A stretch of DNA of 64,000 nt from Ruminococcus sp. (lineage in GTDB: Bacteria > Bacillota > Clostridia > Oscillospirales > Ruminococcaceae). The translations under genes were made by a program, and so were the position numbers. The DNA lies in assembly GCA_017519145.1 (NCBI GenBank), contig JAFWTA010000033.1, positions 1 through 64,000 of the forward strand, in the 5' to 3' direction. This document shows, piece by piece, positions 34,663-43,932 of the stretch; the stretch's first letter is position 1; every line of letters begins with the position of its first letter. The notes below the pieces were generated by a model that was given only the letters and a program-made list of their open reading frames with translations, did not search any database and was not told the origin of the DNA.

Positions 34663-36153
34663 ATGGCGACGATAACCCTGTATGCATCAAGAGTGAATCT
34701 GATGCCGGGACTTTTCGGTTCACTGAAGGGCTCAGTCAATTCCTATACGGGAAGCCTTGACCTGCTGAGGCGGGGCGCTCTGGGCATCGACAGCAGTATA
34801 TGTGACCTTGAAGATGTAATAAGCGCTCTCAGGTCGTCATCTGACACTCAGGAGGCTCTTGAGGAGTTCTGGGGCGATCTTCAGGAGGCGGCTGAGGACT
34901 TCATCGATGAGGTGGCGGAGATAGATGAGGAAGTCTCCGAGCTCATTGCTACAGCTGAGGAGGATTTCTACTCGCTGTATGACTATCTGAGACCCGAGGA
35001 CGGTTCGTGGCTGGATTCCATAGGCGACTTTTTCAGTGACCTGCTTTCGGATTCATGGGATTTTCTGGCAGGTCTCTGTCAGTCTGCAACGGAATGGATA
35101 AGAGCCCACAGAGATGAGATAGCTGAGGTCCTGCACAAGCTGGTGGATCTCGGTGAGGAACTCATCGGCCATGTCAAGGACTTCCTTGACGACCACCCGT
35201 GGATAGGAGAATTCTTCTCGTTCCTCGGAGACGCAGCCGGCTTTGTATATGATAACCTGATCTCGCCTCTGATAGACCTTGCTTCTTATATATATGATAA
35301 TACGCCCCTGCACTATCTGGGCGATTTCCTCTACGATAAGTTCAAGGATCTGGCAACGCTCATCATAAGCGGTGTGGGCAGACTTATCAATACCGATGAG
35401 TTCGGCTGGGTGGTAGATAAGGTCATCACCCTGTTAAGTCCGGTCATCGAAATAGGAAAGATATGGACCGCAGAGAAGCTTCCCGGCGGTGACTTCGTTG
35501 TAGGCCTTATCGGAGCAATTGACCCTGACGGCGACGGCGTTTACCATATCAAACAGGATACATGGCAGGGCTGGGGACCCATAGGTTATAATCCCGGCTA
35601 TGACAATGTATTCCGCTATGGCGTGGAAGCCGACGGAAATTCCATAGATGTATACAAGACCTATGACTTTACATTTGACGGTCAGGAGTTCGTGTTCTGG
35701 GCTTGGAAGGGTGACTACATGAATCTGGGCGCAGGCTCCGAGACCGGAATTTACATCAATTCCGGAGATGATTTCCATTACCTGACCGGTACGGATTATG
35801 CTCTCGATATGAGCATGACTCTCAGCTACGACGCAAATAACGATGGTATCTTTTCCGAAGATGAAGTGCTGTTTGATTATAATCCCTTTACTGATAATTC
35901 GCAGAATGGCGGTAAGCCTTGGGCAAACGACGGCAGACAGTGGTGGGTAAACGGTTTCGATACCAATACCCAGAATGTTCAGGCAGAGCAGCTCCAGTCC
36001 GTTACTACGGTCAGATTTGACTCCCTTGAAAACGGCGACGAAATGTATGAGGCGCTGAAAACAAGCGTGGGCGAAGACGGAAATACTTCAACTACCAACA
36101 ACGGTCACTGGGAATTTGACGATGAAAATCATACTGCAACACTCACTTGGTAA
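34663..36153 (+). CDS. T7SS substrate 1: ATITLY N-domain plus DUF4474-like C-domain
   Basis: Protein of 496 residues, AGGAGG upstream. The N-terminal domain of about 115 residues begins 'MATITLYASRVN' and contains 'GIDSSICDLEDVISALRSSS', shared with two other proteins in the locus (37051, 39212). A helical acidic middle follows. The C-terminal 220 residues have two calcium-loop-like motifs ('DPDGDGVYHI', 'DANNDGIFSEDE') and 'YDFTFDGQEFVFWAWKGDYM', resembling DUF4474. No signal peptide is present. A secreted effector or cell-surface factor is inferred from locus and architecture; enzymatic activity is unknown. Confidence 0.6.
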   Translation: MATITLYASRVNLMPGLFGSLKGSVNSYTGSLDLLRRGALGIDSSICDLEDVISALRSSSDTQEALEEFWGDLQEAAEDFIDEVAEIDEEVSELIATAEEDFYSLYDYLRPEDGSWLDSIGDFFSDLLSDSWDFLAGLCQSATEWIRAHRDEIAEVLHKLVDLGEELIGHVKDFLDDHPWIGEFFSFLGDAAGFVYDNLISPLIDLASYIYDNTPLHYLGDFLYDKFKDLATLIISGVGRLINTDEFGWVVDKVITLLSPVIEIGKIWTAEKLPGGDFVVGLIGAIDPDGDGVYHIKQDTWQGWGPIGYNPGYDNVFRYGVEADGNSIDVYKTYDFTFDGQEFVFWAWKGDYMNLGAGSETGIYINSGDDFHYLTGTDYALDMSMTLSYDANNDGIFSEDEVLFDYNPFTDNSQNGGKPWANDGRQWWVNGFDTNTQNVQAEQLQSVTTVRFDSLENGDEMYEALKTSVGEDGNTSTTNNGHWEFDDENHTATLTW

Positions 36154-36154
36154 G

Positions 36155-37006
36155 ATGAAAAAAGCAATGCTTATACTTGCGGCGGCAGCTATGCTCTGTG
36201 CAGGCTCCTGCGCAAAGCTGTCACTGCTCAGTGACAGCGTGAAAAAGGAAAAAGAAGCGGTAAAGCATTTTGAAAAGGTATTCTTCGATGCCATCGAGAA
36301 CAATGACGGAGAGAAGCTGAAAAGCTGCTTTTCACCGAGAGCTCTTGAGCAGGCAGGCGATATAGACAAGGGTATCGAGTATGTGCTGAAGGCGTACAAC
36401 GACGGAAAGGCAACTATCACCGATGACAATATATCGAGCTATACCGAGTATAAGAAGAATGCCGGCTCTCGTGTCATCCACGGAAAATGCGAGTTCCGCT
36501 CGGGCGAGAACAACTATCTCGTTAAATGGACGGAATGGCTCAAATATGAGGCGGATCCCGATATGGTGGGAGTCTACAGCGTTGAGCTGTTCGACCTCAG
36601 CGAAAGCGCGGATACTACATTCTATGATATAGCAGGTATCGCTTATCCCGAGAGAAGATTTCTCGACGATTCCATCGGTACCATATTCAATTTCGACGGT
36701 GTTACGGAAAATACCACCGACATCTTCTCAGAGGAGCTTCTGGAGGAGGCGGACAGCTATCAGCTGGAATGCCTTTTGGACTTCATCGGACGTGATGCAA
36801 GGACCTTCAACAGGATGTGGGTGGAAAACAGCGGCGGCAGCTATACAGCCTATGCAGATCTCAGATTTGCTATGGAGGACTATATAATGGCGCTGAAATA
36901 TAATGATGAAAAGAAGATCATTGCTGTTTCGGCAGCAGGTGATATAAATGGGACTGATCTCAGGGACTGCCGCATAACGGGAGTCAGTGAGATGCTGAAC
37001 AAGTAG
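36155..37006 (+). CDS. Lipoprotein (DUF5104-like), candidate partner or immunity of substrate 1
   Basis: Protein of 283 residues from the ATG at 36155, one base after the preceding stop, so translation is probably coupled. A signal peptide 'MKKAMLILAAAAMLCAGSC' ends in a weak lipobox (AGSC). The rest ('HFEKVFFDAIENNDGEKLKS') resembles DUF5104 with an NTF2-like look. A membrane-anchored lipoprotein immediately after a secreted effector is often its immunity protein; this is an inference. Confidence 0.6.
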   Translation: MKKAMLILAAAAMLCAGSCAKLSLLSDSVKKEKEAVKHFEKVFFDAIENNDGEKLKSCFSPRALEQAGDIDKGIEYVLKAYNDGKATITDDNISSYTEYKKNAGSRVIHGKCEFRSGENNYLVKWTEWLKYEADPDMVGVYSVELFDLSESADTTFYDIAGIAYPERRFLDDSIGTIFNFDGVTENTTDIFSEELLEEADSYQLECLLDFIGRDARTFNRMWVENSGGSYTAYADLRFAMEDYIMALKYNDEKKIIAVSAAGDINGTDLRDCRITGVSEMLNK

Positions 37007-37050
37007 ATTATTGGCGTAAATTATCAAAACCACATAAGGGGTGATGAAGC

Positions 37051-38379
37051 GTGGCTACGATCACATTGTATGCAGACAGGATAAATCAGATACCTTCGAC
37101 TATCCGAAGCCTGAAGACGAACGTGGAAGCCTACAGAGGAAATGTGGACGACCTCAGGATAAGCGTTGTTGCCATCGACAGCAGCATATGCAATCTGGAT
37201 GAGGTAATACGTTCCCTCAGAGCGTCCTCGGATACACAGGAAGAAAAGGCTGCTGCTCTCGAGACCATCGCGGGAGATACAGAGACCTTCATAGGCGCAG
37301 TCACAGAGATCGATGAAGAAGCGGCTGAGGCTATAACCTCAAGCAAGGAAGACTTCTACGACGATTATTACTATCTCAAGCCTGACAGCGAAAAGACAGA
37401 CTGGGAAGTATGGCGCGACAACGCCTGCGAATGGTGCAGGGATCACTGGAAAGAAATAGCGATCACAGCCGTTATCATAATAGGTGCTATAATCACCATA
37501 GTAGTTGTCATTGCAACAGGAGGTCTTGCACTTGTACCTCTGCTGACAGCTCTTGGTATGTCTGCGGCGACAGCGGCTACTGTGAGTATGGTCATAGGTG
37601 CTGCGGCGATAGTCTTTGCAGGCCTTTCAGCTATAGTTAATGTAGTCGATGTGTGGAATCCGCTTGAGGGCGGATGGAAGACCGTTCAGTCCTTCCTCAA
37701 CTGGGGAAATCTTATCTGCGGCGGTCTGTACAACATCGGTTGTATCTATAATTCTTTACACGGCATAACGGCTTCTCAGCTTAGAACATTCGGAGAAGCT
37801 CTGAAAAATCCCGACTTTGTCAAGGCACTCAAGGGTGCGCAGTCATTCAGGAGCTTATTCAGAGAATTCGGAGGCATGGGCAAAAACAGCTCCATGCTCT
37901 GGTCGGGACTTAAACAGGGTCAGACCACAGCTACGGAGATCGCCACCAATGCTTCGCGTGTGTCTCTCAACTCTGTATGGGAGAGTGTTGTCAACAACAG
38001 CGGCCTGTCCAAGGAGGCTATTGCTGCACTGGACGCTATGGACCCCACATGGTCTATGCGTTCCGTTGCATATGTGCTTGAATCTTCGGGCGGCGTGAAT
38101 GCTTATCTCGGACAGCTTACAGGCACTGTGGCAAGCAACGGTCATCTCATCGGTGATGTATTCATAAACTATGAGCGTATTGTTGCTCCGCTGAACAGCC
38201 ATATCTCAGGTCTGACGATGATGTCTGAGGCAGGCTCGGCATGGAGCGCTACAAGTATGTTCACGAATATTGCCAATACCTTCAGTTACGGCGGTTTTGT
38301 AAGGACCTTCGGCGGCGTTTCGGCTGTCAGCAATACAGTTGCCCTGCTGGAAAAGCTTCGTGAGATCGTATTTAACTGA
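37051..38379 (+). CDS. T7SS substrate 2: ATITLY N-domain plus membrane-inserting C-domain
   Basis: Protein of 442 residues with a GTG start and AAGGGGTG upstream. The N-domain ('ATITLYADRINQIPS', 'AIDSSICNLDEVIRSLRASS') matches the other two substrates. A long hydrophobic block follows at about residues 133-200 ('IAITAVIIIGAIITIVVVIA', 'GGLALVPLLTALGMSAATAA'), then an amphipathic C-terminus. A pore-forming or membrane-acting effector is possible. The next gene may encode its antidote. Confidence 0.55.
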   Translation: MATITLYADRINQIPSTIRSLKTNVEAYRGNVDDLRISVVAIDSSICNLDEVIRSLRASSDTQEEKAAALETIAGDTETFIGAVTEIDEEAAEAITSSKEDFYDDYYYLKPDSEKTDWEVWRDNACEWCRDHWKEIAITAVIIIGAIITIVVVIATGGLALVPLLTALGMSAATAATVSMVIGAAAIVFAGLSAIVNVVDVWNPLEGGWKTVQSFLNWGNLICGGLYNIGCIYNSLHGITASQLRTFGEALKNPDFVKALKGAQSFRSLFREFGGMGKNSSMLWSGLKQGQTTATEIATNASRVSLNSVWESVVNNSGLSKEAIAALDAMDPTWSMRSVAYVLESSGGVNAYLGQLTGTVASNGHLIGDVFINYERIVAPLNSHISGLTMMSEAGSAWSATSMFTNIANTFSYGGFVRTFGGVSAVSNTVALLEKLREIVFN

Positions 38380-38393
38380 TATCAGCTCATTAT

Positions 38394-39167
38394 ATGGAAA
38401 TAAAGGTTACGGAAAGCTGTGCGGATATAAGCAGCGGCGGCATTACGGGACGCTTCGGCGGCAAGCTCGGAAATGACGGCTTCTATGCCGATGCTCAGGA
38501 CTTCAGCCGGGGAGGGCATGATGGCGAAACTTCCGATGCCGAGCGCATAAGACTTATATATGACACGATGAAATACTGCGAAAAGGGCGGAAATCGAGTT
38601 GTGTTCCTGTGGAACGGCTGCAAGCCTCTTCAGCTGAGAGGAGACATTGTCGTTCTCGGCGCGCCTCAGCGCGACAGGCTGGAGCTGATATACGGCGGCA
38701 GAAAGCTGATACTCCACGGAGACTGCGGCGGTTCCTACCTGTTTGCAGCTTATACAGGCAATATGGAATGGGAGAACGGAGAACTGCTCTCTCCCGAGGA
38801 AAAACTGGGATTTGTCAGAGCGGCTTCTGAGTCTCTGACAGGGGCTGATGCCATAGTCTTTCTGGACGATGATAACAAAAGCCTGTTCATTGACTGGCGC
38901 GGGATGCCCTTTGCCCATATACAGGACGGCAGGCTCATTGCCGACAGCTTCTCCTGTATCTGCGGCACGTTCCCGCTGCGGCTGGAGCTCAGCGATCCTG
39001 CCGAGTGCAGCCGCTTCAGCGAAAATATCAAGGTCAGGCTGGATAATGGCAGCCTGAGGAAAAAATCCTCACTGTTTGCACACAGCAGCGTGCTGGAATG
39101 CAGATACTGCGGCTCTGCGTGGAAATTTGAAGCAAATGACGGGAGCCTTAAATGGGAAAAGATCTGA
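38394..39167 (+). CDS. Unknown protein between two T7SS substrates, immunity candidate
   Basis: Protein of 257 residues, no signal peptide, mixed alpha/beta composition. It has a zinc-binding-like 'LECRYCGSAWKF' near the C-terminus and paired cysteines 'FSCICG'. No family is recognised. There is no strong ribosome site, and the start lies 14 nt after the previous stop. Its place between two substrates suggests a cytoplasmic immunity or chaperone role. Confidence 0.5.
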   Translation: MEIKVTESCADISSGGITGRFGGKLGNDGFYADAQDFSRGGHDGETSDAERIRLIYDTMKYCEKGGNRVVFLWNGCKPLQLRGDIVVLGAPQRDRLELIYGGRKLILHGDCGGSYLFAAYTGNMEWENGELLSPEEKLGFVRAASESLTGADAIVFLDDDNKSLFIDWRGMPFAHIQDGRLIADSFSCICGTFPLRLELSDPAECSRFSENIKVRLDNGSLRKKSSLFAHSSVLECRYCGSAWKFEANDGSLKWEKI

Positions 39168-39211
39168 AAAACTGATAAGCATCAGATAATGAGAAAAGAG
39201 ATGATAACAGA

Positions 39212-40903
39212 TTGGCAACAATAACTTTATTTGCAAACAGAATAAATAACCTGCCTGAGATAATTAGGGACGCAAAGAGCTCGGTAAATACCTTCAAGGG
39301 AGACCTTGGTTCGCTTATAACAAGTGCGCTGCAGGTCGACGGCGATATCTGCAGCCTTGATGATACCATAAGCTCGCTCCGTTCGTCTACGGATACTCAG
39401 GAGGAAAAGATCGATGCCCTCGAGAATATCGCGGACGATATCGAGGACTTTATCGACGAGGTGGTCAGCATCGACGAGGATGCGGCAGATGCCATCAACC
39501 AGAGCAAGGACGACTTCTACGATGAGTATTACTATTTGAAGCCTGACTGTGAAAAGAGCGGCTGGGAGAAATTCAAGGACGGTCTCAAGGCAGTCGGTGA
39601 GTGGTGTAAGGAACACTGGAAGTTCATTGTCACGGTGGTAATAGTCATCGCGGCTATCGTGTGTCTGTTCGTTCCCGGTGTTAATGCGGCTATCGCGGGT
39701 ATGGTATTCGGAAAGATCATACTCGGAGCGGCGGCAGGCGCCCTGATGGGCGCGATATCGGGCGGCTTGATGGGCGGTATAATGAGTGCCCTCACAGGCG
39801 GATCATTCTTTGAAGGCTTTGAAGAAGGAGCTTTCTCGGGTGCTATAACAGGTGCTATCATGGGTGGCATAGGCGGAGCAGGAAGCCTTGCCGGAAATGT
39901 TTTGGGTAAGTCATGTGCGTTTGTAGAGAAATTTACTAATATAATCAATATAACATCTAAAGTATCTACAGGCGTTTCTACAGCCATGGATCTTTATGAT
40001 ACTGCTGCTTTGGCTGTGGGATTGTTTGCTCCTGACTGTGATTTTGTTAAATTCAATCAGAGACTTCATGAGAGCAAGCTCTATAACGGTATACAGTTTG
40101 GTGCCGGAGCCATTGCCGCATTTACCGGCGGTATGAGGCAAGGAATGTCAGAGGTTACTCCTGCATGTTTCGTTGCCGGAACCATGATCGCAACTGTTAC
40201 GGGACTCGTGGCTATTGAAAGTATCAAGGCGGGAGACAGAGTAATATCAGCTGATCCTGAAACATTGAAGATATCCGAAAAGAGAGTTCTTGAAACATAT
40301 GTCCGTGAGATAGAACAGCTTGTTCATGTATTTGTTGGCGGTGAAGAGATAATCACAACAGTGGATCACCCGTTCTATGTGAGAAACTACGGATTCATGG
40401 TAGCGTCAAAGCTGAGAAAGGGCGACAAGCTCATTACCTCATCCGGCAGCGAGCTTATTATCGAAGATGTAAGGTTCGAGCATACGGAAGAGCCTGTTAA
40501 GGTATATAATTTCCAAGTTGAAGATTTCCATACATATCATGTCGGTAATAATCAGATATTTGTTCATAATGCTAAGTGTAAAGTCAAGGAAAACGGCGTA
40601 ATTGAGATAACTGACTGGGAAGGCTATCCTGAAGGAGGTCCCAAACCTGAGGGAGAACTTCGATTACTCGAAGGCGATGATTATAATGAAGCAAGAAAAG
40701 CCGCCAATAGTGAAAATGCCCGTATGCACAGAAATGATCCGAGCTTAAATGGTAAGCAGATTCATGAGGTGCATCCAGTTAAATTTAGCGGTAGTCCTAC
40801 AGATCACGCTAACAAGATAGCTCTTACTCCTTCGGAACACGCAAAATACACAAGGTTTTGGAGAGAAATACAGCGCCAAGCATTAAAAGGCGGAAGTGAT
40901 TAA
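39212..40903 (+). CDS. T7SS substrate 3: polymorphic toxin with ATITLF, Hint and HNH-like domains
   Basis: Protein of 563 residues with a TTG start. The N-domain ('ATITLFANRINNLPEII', 'VDGDICSLDDTISSLRSSTD') is shared with substrates 1 and 2. Glycine-rich hydrophobic helices lie at about 148-215. From about 317 a Hint domain begins with Cys ('ACFVAGTMIATVTG'), contains 'TTVDHPFYV' and ends 'NNQIFVHNAK' (HN splice end), giving autoproteolytic release. The C-terminal 110 residues ('HEVHPVKFSGSPTDHANKIA', 'LTPSEHAKYTRFW') form a His/Asn-rich HNH-type nuclease. The 3' third is more AT-rich than its neighbours, consistent with cassette exchange of the toxin tip. Confidence 0.82.
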   Translation: MATITLFANRINNLPEIIRDAKSSVNTFKGDLGSLITSALQVDGDICSLDDTISSLRSSTDTQEEKIDALENIADDIEDFIDEVVSIDEDAADAINQSKDDFYDEYYYLKPDCEKSGWEKFKDGLKAVGEWCKEHWKFIVTVVIVIAAIVCLFVPGVNAAIAGMVFGKIILGAAAGALMGAISGGLMGGIMSALTGGSFFEGFEEGAFSGAITGAIMGGIGGAGSLAGNVLGKSCAFVEKFTNIINITSKVSTGVSTAMDLYDTAALAVGLFAPDCDFVKFNQRLHESKLYNGIQFGAGAIAAFTGGMRQGMSEVTPACFVAGTMIATVTGLVAIESIKAGDRVISADPETLKISEKRVLETYVREIEQLVHVFVGGEEIITTVDHPFYVRNYGFMVASKLRKGDKLITSSGSELIIEDVRFEHTEEPVKVYNFQVEDFHTYHVGNNQIFVHNAKCKVKENGVIEITDWEGYPEGGPKPEGELRLLEGDDYNEARKAANSENARMHRNDPSLNGKQIHEVHPVKFSGSPTDHANKIALTPSEHAKYTRFWREIQRQALKGGSD

Positions 40904-40915
40904 ATGGAGGAAAAG

Positions 40916-41323
40916 ATGAATATTGAATTATTAAAATACATTAAAGAAATGAATTTAAATGATAAAACAGACATACAGACTGTTGAAACAGCAGAGAAAA
41001 AGTTAGGAATTGCATTTCCGGATGATTATAAAGACTTCATTCTTGAACACAACGGAGCAGAGGGGGCAATAGGCGAGAATGCTTACTTGGTTATATGGTC
41101 TATGGATGATATAGCTATGTTGAATGAAGAATATGGCGTTTCGGATTTTACTCCCGAGCTTGTTTACTTTGGCTCTGATGGCGGTGAAATGGCATATGCT
41201 TTTGACAAAAGAACATCTCCGTTTTCAATAGTTGAATTTCCGTTTGAAGCCTTAGATGTAAGTGAGGCATCTTTGATTTCCGATTCATTTGATGGTTTTC
41301 TGAATGCATTATATATTAAATGA
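40916..41323 (+). CDS. SUKH (SMI1/KNR4) immunity protein
   Basis: Protein of 135 residues from the ATG at 40916, with GGAGG 5 nt upstream; the ATG at 40904 follows the toxin stop directly. 'AEKKLGIAFPDDYKDFILEH' followed by 'NG', plus 'YFGSDGGEMAYAFDKRT', are signature SMI1/KNR4 motifs. SUKH proteins neutralise nuclease toxins, matching the HNH-like tip of the preceding gene. Base composition is AT-rich like the toxin tip, so the two moved together. Confidence 0.88.
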   Translation: MNIELLKYIKEMNLNDKTDIQTVETAEKKLGIAFPDDYKDFILEHNGAEGAIGENAYLVIWSMDDIAMLNEEYGVSDFTPELVYFGSDGGEMAYAFDKRTSPFSIVEFPFEALDVSEASLISDSFDGFLNALYIK

Positions 41324-41354
41324 TACTATTTTTAACCCGAAAGGAGTCGAATAA

Positions 41355-42872
41355 ATGACATCAAATCAGGAAAGAGCTCAGCAGCTCATGGCCGATTCGC
41401 GCTTTGCGTTCATGAACGGTCAGAACCGTGAGGCTCTCAATTTAGCAAAGGAAGCAATACAGCTCGCTTCAAAGGACCCCAACGCTTATCAGTGCGCTGC
41501 AAACGCTTGTATGTCGCTGGGAGATTACGACAACGCCATCGACTACTACAAGAAGGCGGTCAAGCTCGACACGAGCAACGGCAACAGGTACTTCAATCTC
41601 GGTTACGCCTATGCTTCGGCTGAAAAGGCAGGAGAGTCCATCAAGAACCTTGCTAAGGCTGAGGAGCTTGGCTGTACTCCCGAGAATACCGTACAGCTGT
41701 ACAACCTTCTCGGCATAATCTGCTTTGATATCGGCAGATACAACGACGCCCTCGTGAACCTCAGCAAGGCTGAGGCTGTCATCGGCATCGACATGGACAT
41801 CATGCGCCGCAAGGCTATCATCTACGGCATGAAGAACGAGATCAAGAAGGGACTTGAGGTCTGCAATCAGATGAAGCTCATAGCTCCCTCGGAATACATC
41901 GGCTATCAGTACGCATTCAAGCTTCTCTGTCAGGCAAAGAGGCTTGATGCTGCCAAGCGCGAGCTGGAGATCGCAGCAAAGTATGCTGCTCCTTCAATGG
42001 ACTACTACATGGACTGCGTTACATTCGAGCTCCAGAATTATGACAATGACAAGAACAAGGACCACATGAAGAAGTCTCTTGCACTTCTTGTCAAGGCAGT
42101 GAACACTGTCAAGCCGTCTGCAAAGGAAGTGGCAGAAACATACATAAGCTCAGCTGAGCTGTGGTTACAGCTTGAGGACGCTGACAGGACTATTGATTGC
42201 CTGAATGCGGCACAGAATCCCATAACCTCATACAATCACGGCTTTGAGATAGTTCCCGAGGAGCACGGCGAGATCACTCTCACGGAATATGACGTTGAGG
42301 AGATGATCGAGAACGACAGGGTGCGCATCGAGAACGAGCTGGGTGAATACGGTCTGGAGGAGCTTGCCGAGAGCATCGAGCCCGATGAGGACGGTCAGAG
42401 AGATTACCTCACCGTTATCGAGGACACCGAGAGCGGCAGCACTGAGGAGGAGTACAAGCTTGACGAGAATGACAAGTATGAGCTTTCTCCCGACAATATC
42501 GACCAGATCAACAGACTCTATGTCGGAGCATACACCCTGAAGAGCGACTTCGCAAGAGTCATTGATTATGCAAGGAAATTACAGAGCAGCGAAAGCACTC
42601 ATAACAAATATATAGGAATCTACAGCGAGGCAAATGCCTGCATGAAGCTTGGCGGCGATGATTACAAGCAGAAGTATGAAGAGGTCATCAAGTTCTTCAG
42701 AAATGCTATGATCAAGGATCCCAGCGATATAGCTGCTGTAACATTCCGTATACAGTGCTACACCGATATAGGAGAGTACGGGGAGGCAGAGCAGCTTTGT
42801 AATTTGCTTACACCTGAAATAAGGAAGTCATTCCTTGAGAAGATCAAGGAGGCGAAAGGCGGAGGTGAGTAA
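41355..42872 (+). CDS. TPR-repeat protein
   Basis: Protein of 505 residues, AAAGGAGT upstream. At least six tetratricopeptide units are visible, for example 'PNAYQCAANACMSLGDYDNA' and 'GNRYFNLGYAYASAEKAGES'. An acidic insertion lies around residues 290-375. It has no signal or membrane segment and is probably cytoplasmic. It may act as a chaperone or assembly scaffold for secreted substrates, as TPR proteins do in other secretion systems. Confidence 0.75.
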   Translation: MTSNQERAQQLMADSRFAFMNGQNREALNLAKEAIQLASKDPNAYQCAANACMSLGDYDNAIDYYKKAVKLDTSNGNRYFNLGYAYASAEKAGESIKNLAKAEELGCTPENTVQLYNLLGIICFDIGRYNDALVNLSKAEAVIGIDMDIMRRKAIIYGMKNEIKKGLEVCNQMKLIAPSEYIGYQYAFKLLCQAKRLDAAKRELEIAAKYAAPSMDYYMDCVTFELQNYDNDKNKDHMKKSLALLVKAVNTVKPSAKEVAETYISSAELWLQLEDADRTIDCLNAAQNPITSYNHGFEIVPEEHGEITLTEYDVEEMIENDRVRIENELGEYGLEELAESIEPDEDGQRDYLTVIEDTESGSTEEEYKLDENDKYELSPDNIDQINRLYVGAYTLKSDFARVIDYARKLQSSESTHNKYIGIYSEANACMKLGGDDYKQKYEEVIKFFRNAMIKDPSDIAAVTFRIQCYTDIGEYGEAEQLCNLLTPEIRKSFLEKIKEAKGGGE

Positions 42873-42875
42873 TTA

Positions 42876-43193
42876 TTGAGCTTGGATCAGGATATCAAAC
42901 TTGACAGTGAAGCCTTTAATACGGCGGCTGCCGATATGGCTGCACTAAAAACAAGGGCGGAGGCGCTCAAGGAAAAGCTGCAGAAGATGTATACCGACAT
43001 CACTACGGCACTTGATACGCCCGCAGGTCACGAGATCGAGATAACGGCGGAAGATGTTCTCATACAGCCGATCGACGACCTTATTCTCGTGATAGACCAG
43101 ATGTCAAGGACGCTCGACGAAATCATTTCGACACAGTATTATCAGAGCGTGTTCGACAAATACGATGAGCTTGTAGAAAGCATCAATTTTTAA
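42876..43193 (+). CDS. Small WXG100-like/TIGR04197-like helical protein
   Basis: Protein of 105 residues starting at a TTG with GGAGGTGA 9 nt upstream. Mostly helical: 'FNTAAADMAALKTRAEALKE', a short linker rich in D/P/E, then a second helix 'PIDDLILVIDQMSRTLDEII'. Length and two-helix layout resemble WXG100-type ESX proteins, but the WXG turn is not evident. It sits directly before two other WXG100-like genes. Confidence 0.5.
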   Translation: MSLDQDIKLDSEAFNTAAADMAALKTRAEALKEKLQKMYTDITTALDTPAGHEIEITAEDVLIQPIDDLILVIDQMSRTLDEIISTQYYQSVFDKYDELVESINF

Positions 43194-43212
43194 TTAACAG
43201 GAGGAAACAATT

Positions 43213-43542
43213 ATGGCAATGGGAAGTACCGGCACAGTCAACATCACACCCGAAATGATCTCTGCTGCACTGAGCGCAGTTGAGGAGTACGAGTCTGCAA
43301 CAAGCAATCTTTACACAAGACTCGACACAGCAGTCAATAATCTTATCCCCGGCAGCTTCAGCGGAAGCGCTGCAACAGGATTCCAGACATTCTATGAGAA
43401 TCAGATCGAGCCTGTCACAGGAGACTCGGTCAAGGATATCATCGAGCTTCTCAGAAATATCATCAATGGTATCAACGACGCTATCCCGAAGGACGGCGAC
43501 GGCCTTGATGACCAGCTCGGAACACAGAACAGCCAGGGTTAA
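43213..43542 (+). CDS. WXG100-like ESX protein A
   Basis: Protein of 109 residues with a perfect AGGAGG. Helix-turn-helix with 'GSFSGSAATGFQTFYENQIE', where FSG takes the place of the WXG turn. It ends in a flexible Asp/Gly-rich tail. It would be a secreted substrate or co-substrate recognised by the EssC ATPase. Confidence 0.72.
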   Translation: MAMGSTGTVNITPEMISAALSAVEEYESATSNLYTRLDTAVNNLIPGSFSGSAATGFQTFYENQIEPVTGDSVKDIIELLRNIINGINDAIPKDGDGLDDQLGTQNSQG

Positions 43543-43563
43543 TGATTAAGGAGGTATATTAAA

Positions 43564-43860
43564 ATGGCAGGTTGCAGAATAGTTAATGAAGCAGTAGCAA
43601 GTACAGTTACAGAGCTCAACAGCATCTCACAGGCATATCAGGAAGCAGGCGACGCTCTTATCAGCGCACTTACAAGTGCAATCGCTGATATGGAGGGCGA
43701 AGCTAAGGACGCATTCCAGACACTTATCGACGGAGATATCAAGAGCTTTACAGCTGAGAGCCTTTCTGAGGCTATCAAGGGTATGGCAGACCTCCTTGAG
43801 CAGAACAGATCACAGTTCGAGGAAGTTGACGCTCAGATCGCATCAAGCATCAGCGGCTAA
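43564..43860 (+). CDS. WXG100-like ESX protein B
   Basis: Protein of 98 residues, AAGGAGG upstream. Two long helices, 'TVTELNSISQAYQEAGDALI' and 'ESLSEAIKGMADLLEQNRSQ'; the turn 'MEGEAKDAFQTLIDG' has MEG in the WXG place. It is probably the dimer partner of the previous protein. A strong intercistronic hairpin follows the gene. Confidence 0.68.
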   Translation: MAGCRIVNEAVASTVTELNSISQAYQEAGDALISALTSAIADMEGEAKDAFQTLIDGDIKSFTAESLSEAIKGMADLLEQNRSQFEEVDAQIASSISG

Positions 43861-43871
43861 GAGATCCGTAT

Positions 43872-43908
43872 GTGCAGCCTCGTACCCCTATGGATCACGG
43901 GGCTGCAC
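43872..43908 (+). promoter_or_regulatory. Intercistronic hairpin after the WXG100-like pair
   Basis: GTGCAGCC (43872-43879) pairs with GGCTGCAC (43901-43908). There is no T run. It could stabilise the upstream mRNA or lower read-through, favouring the small ESX proteins over the ATPase. Confidence 0.5.
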
Positions 43909-43932
43909 TTATTACGTTATCGGAGGTAGAAC

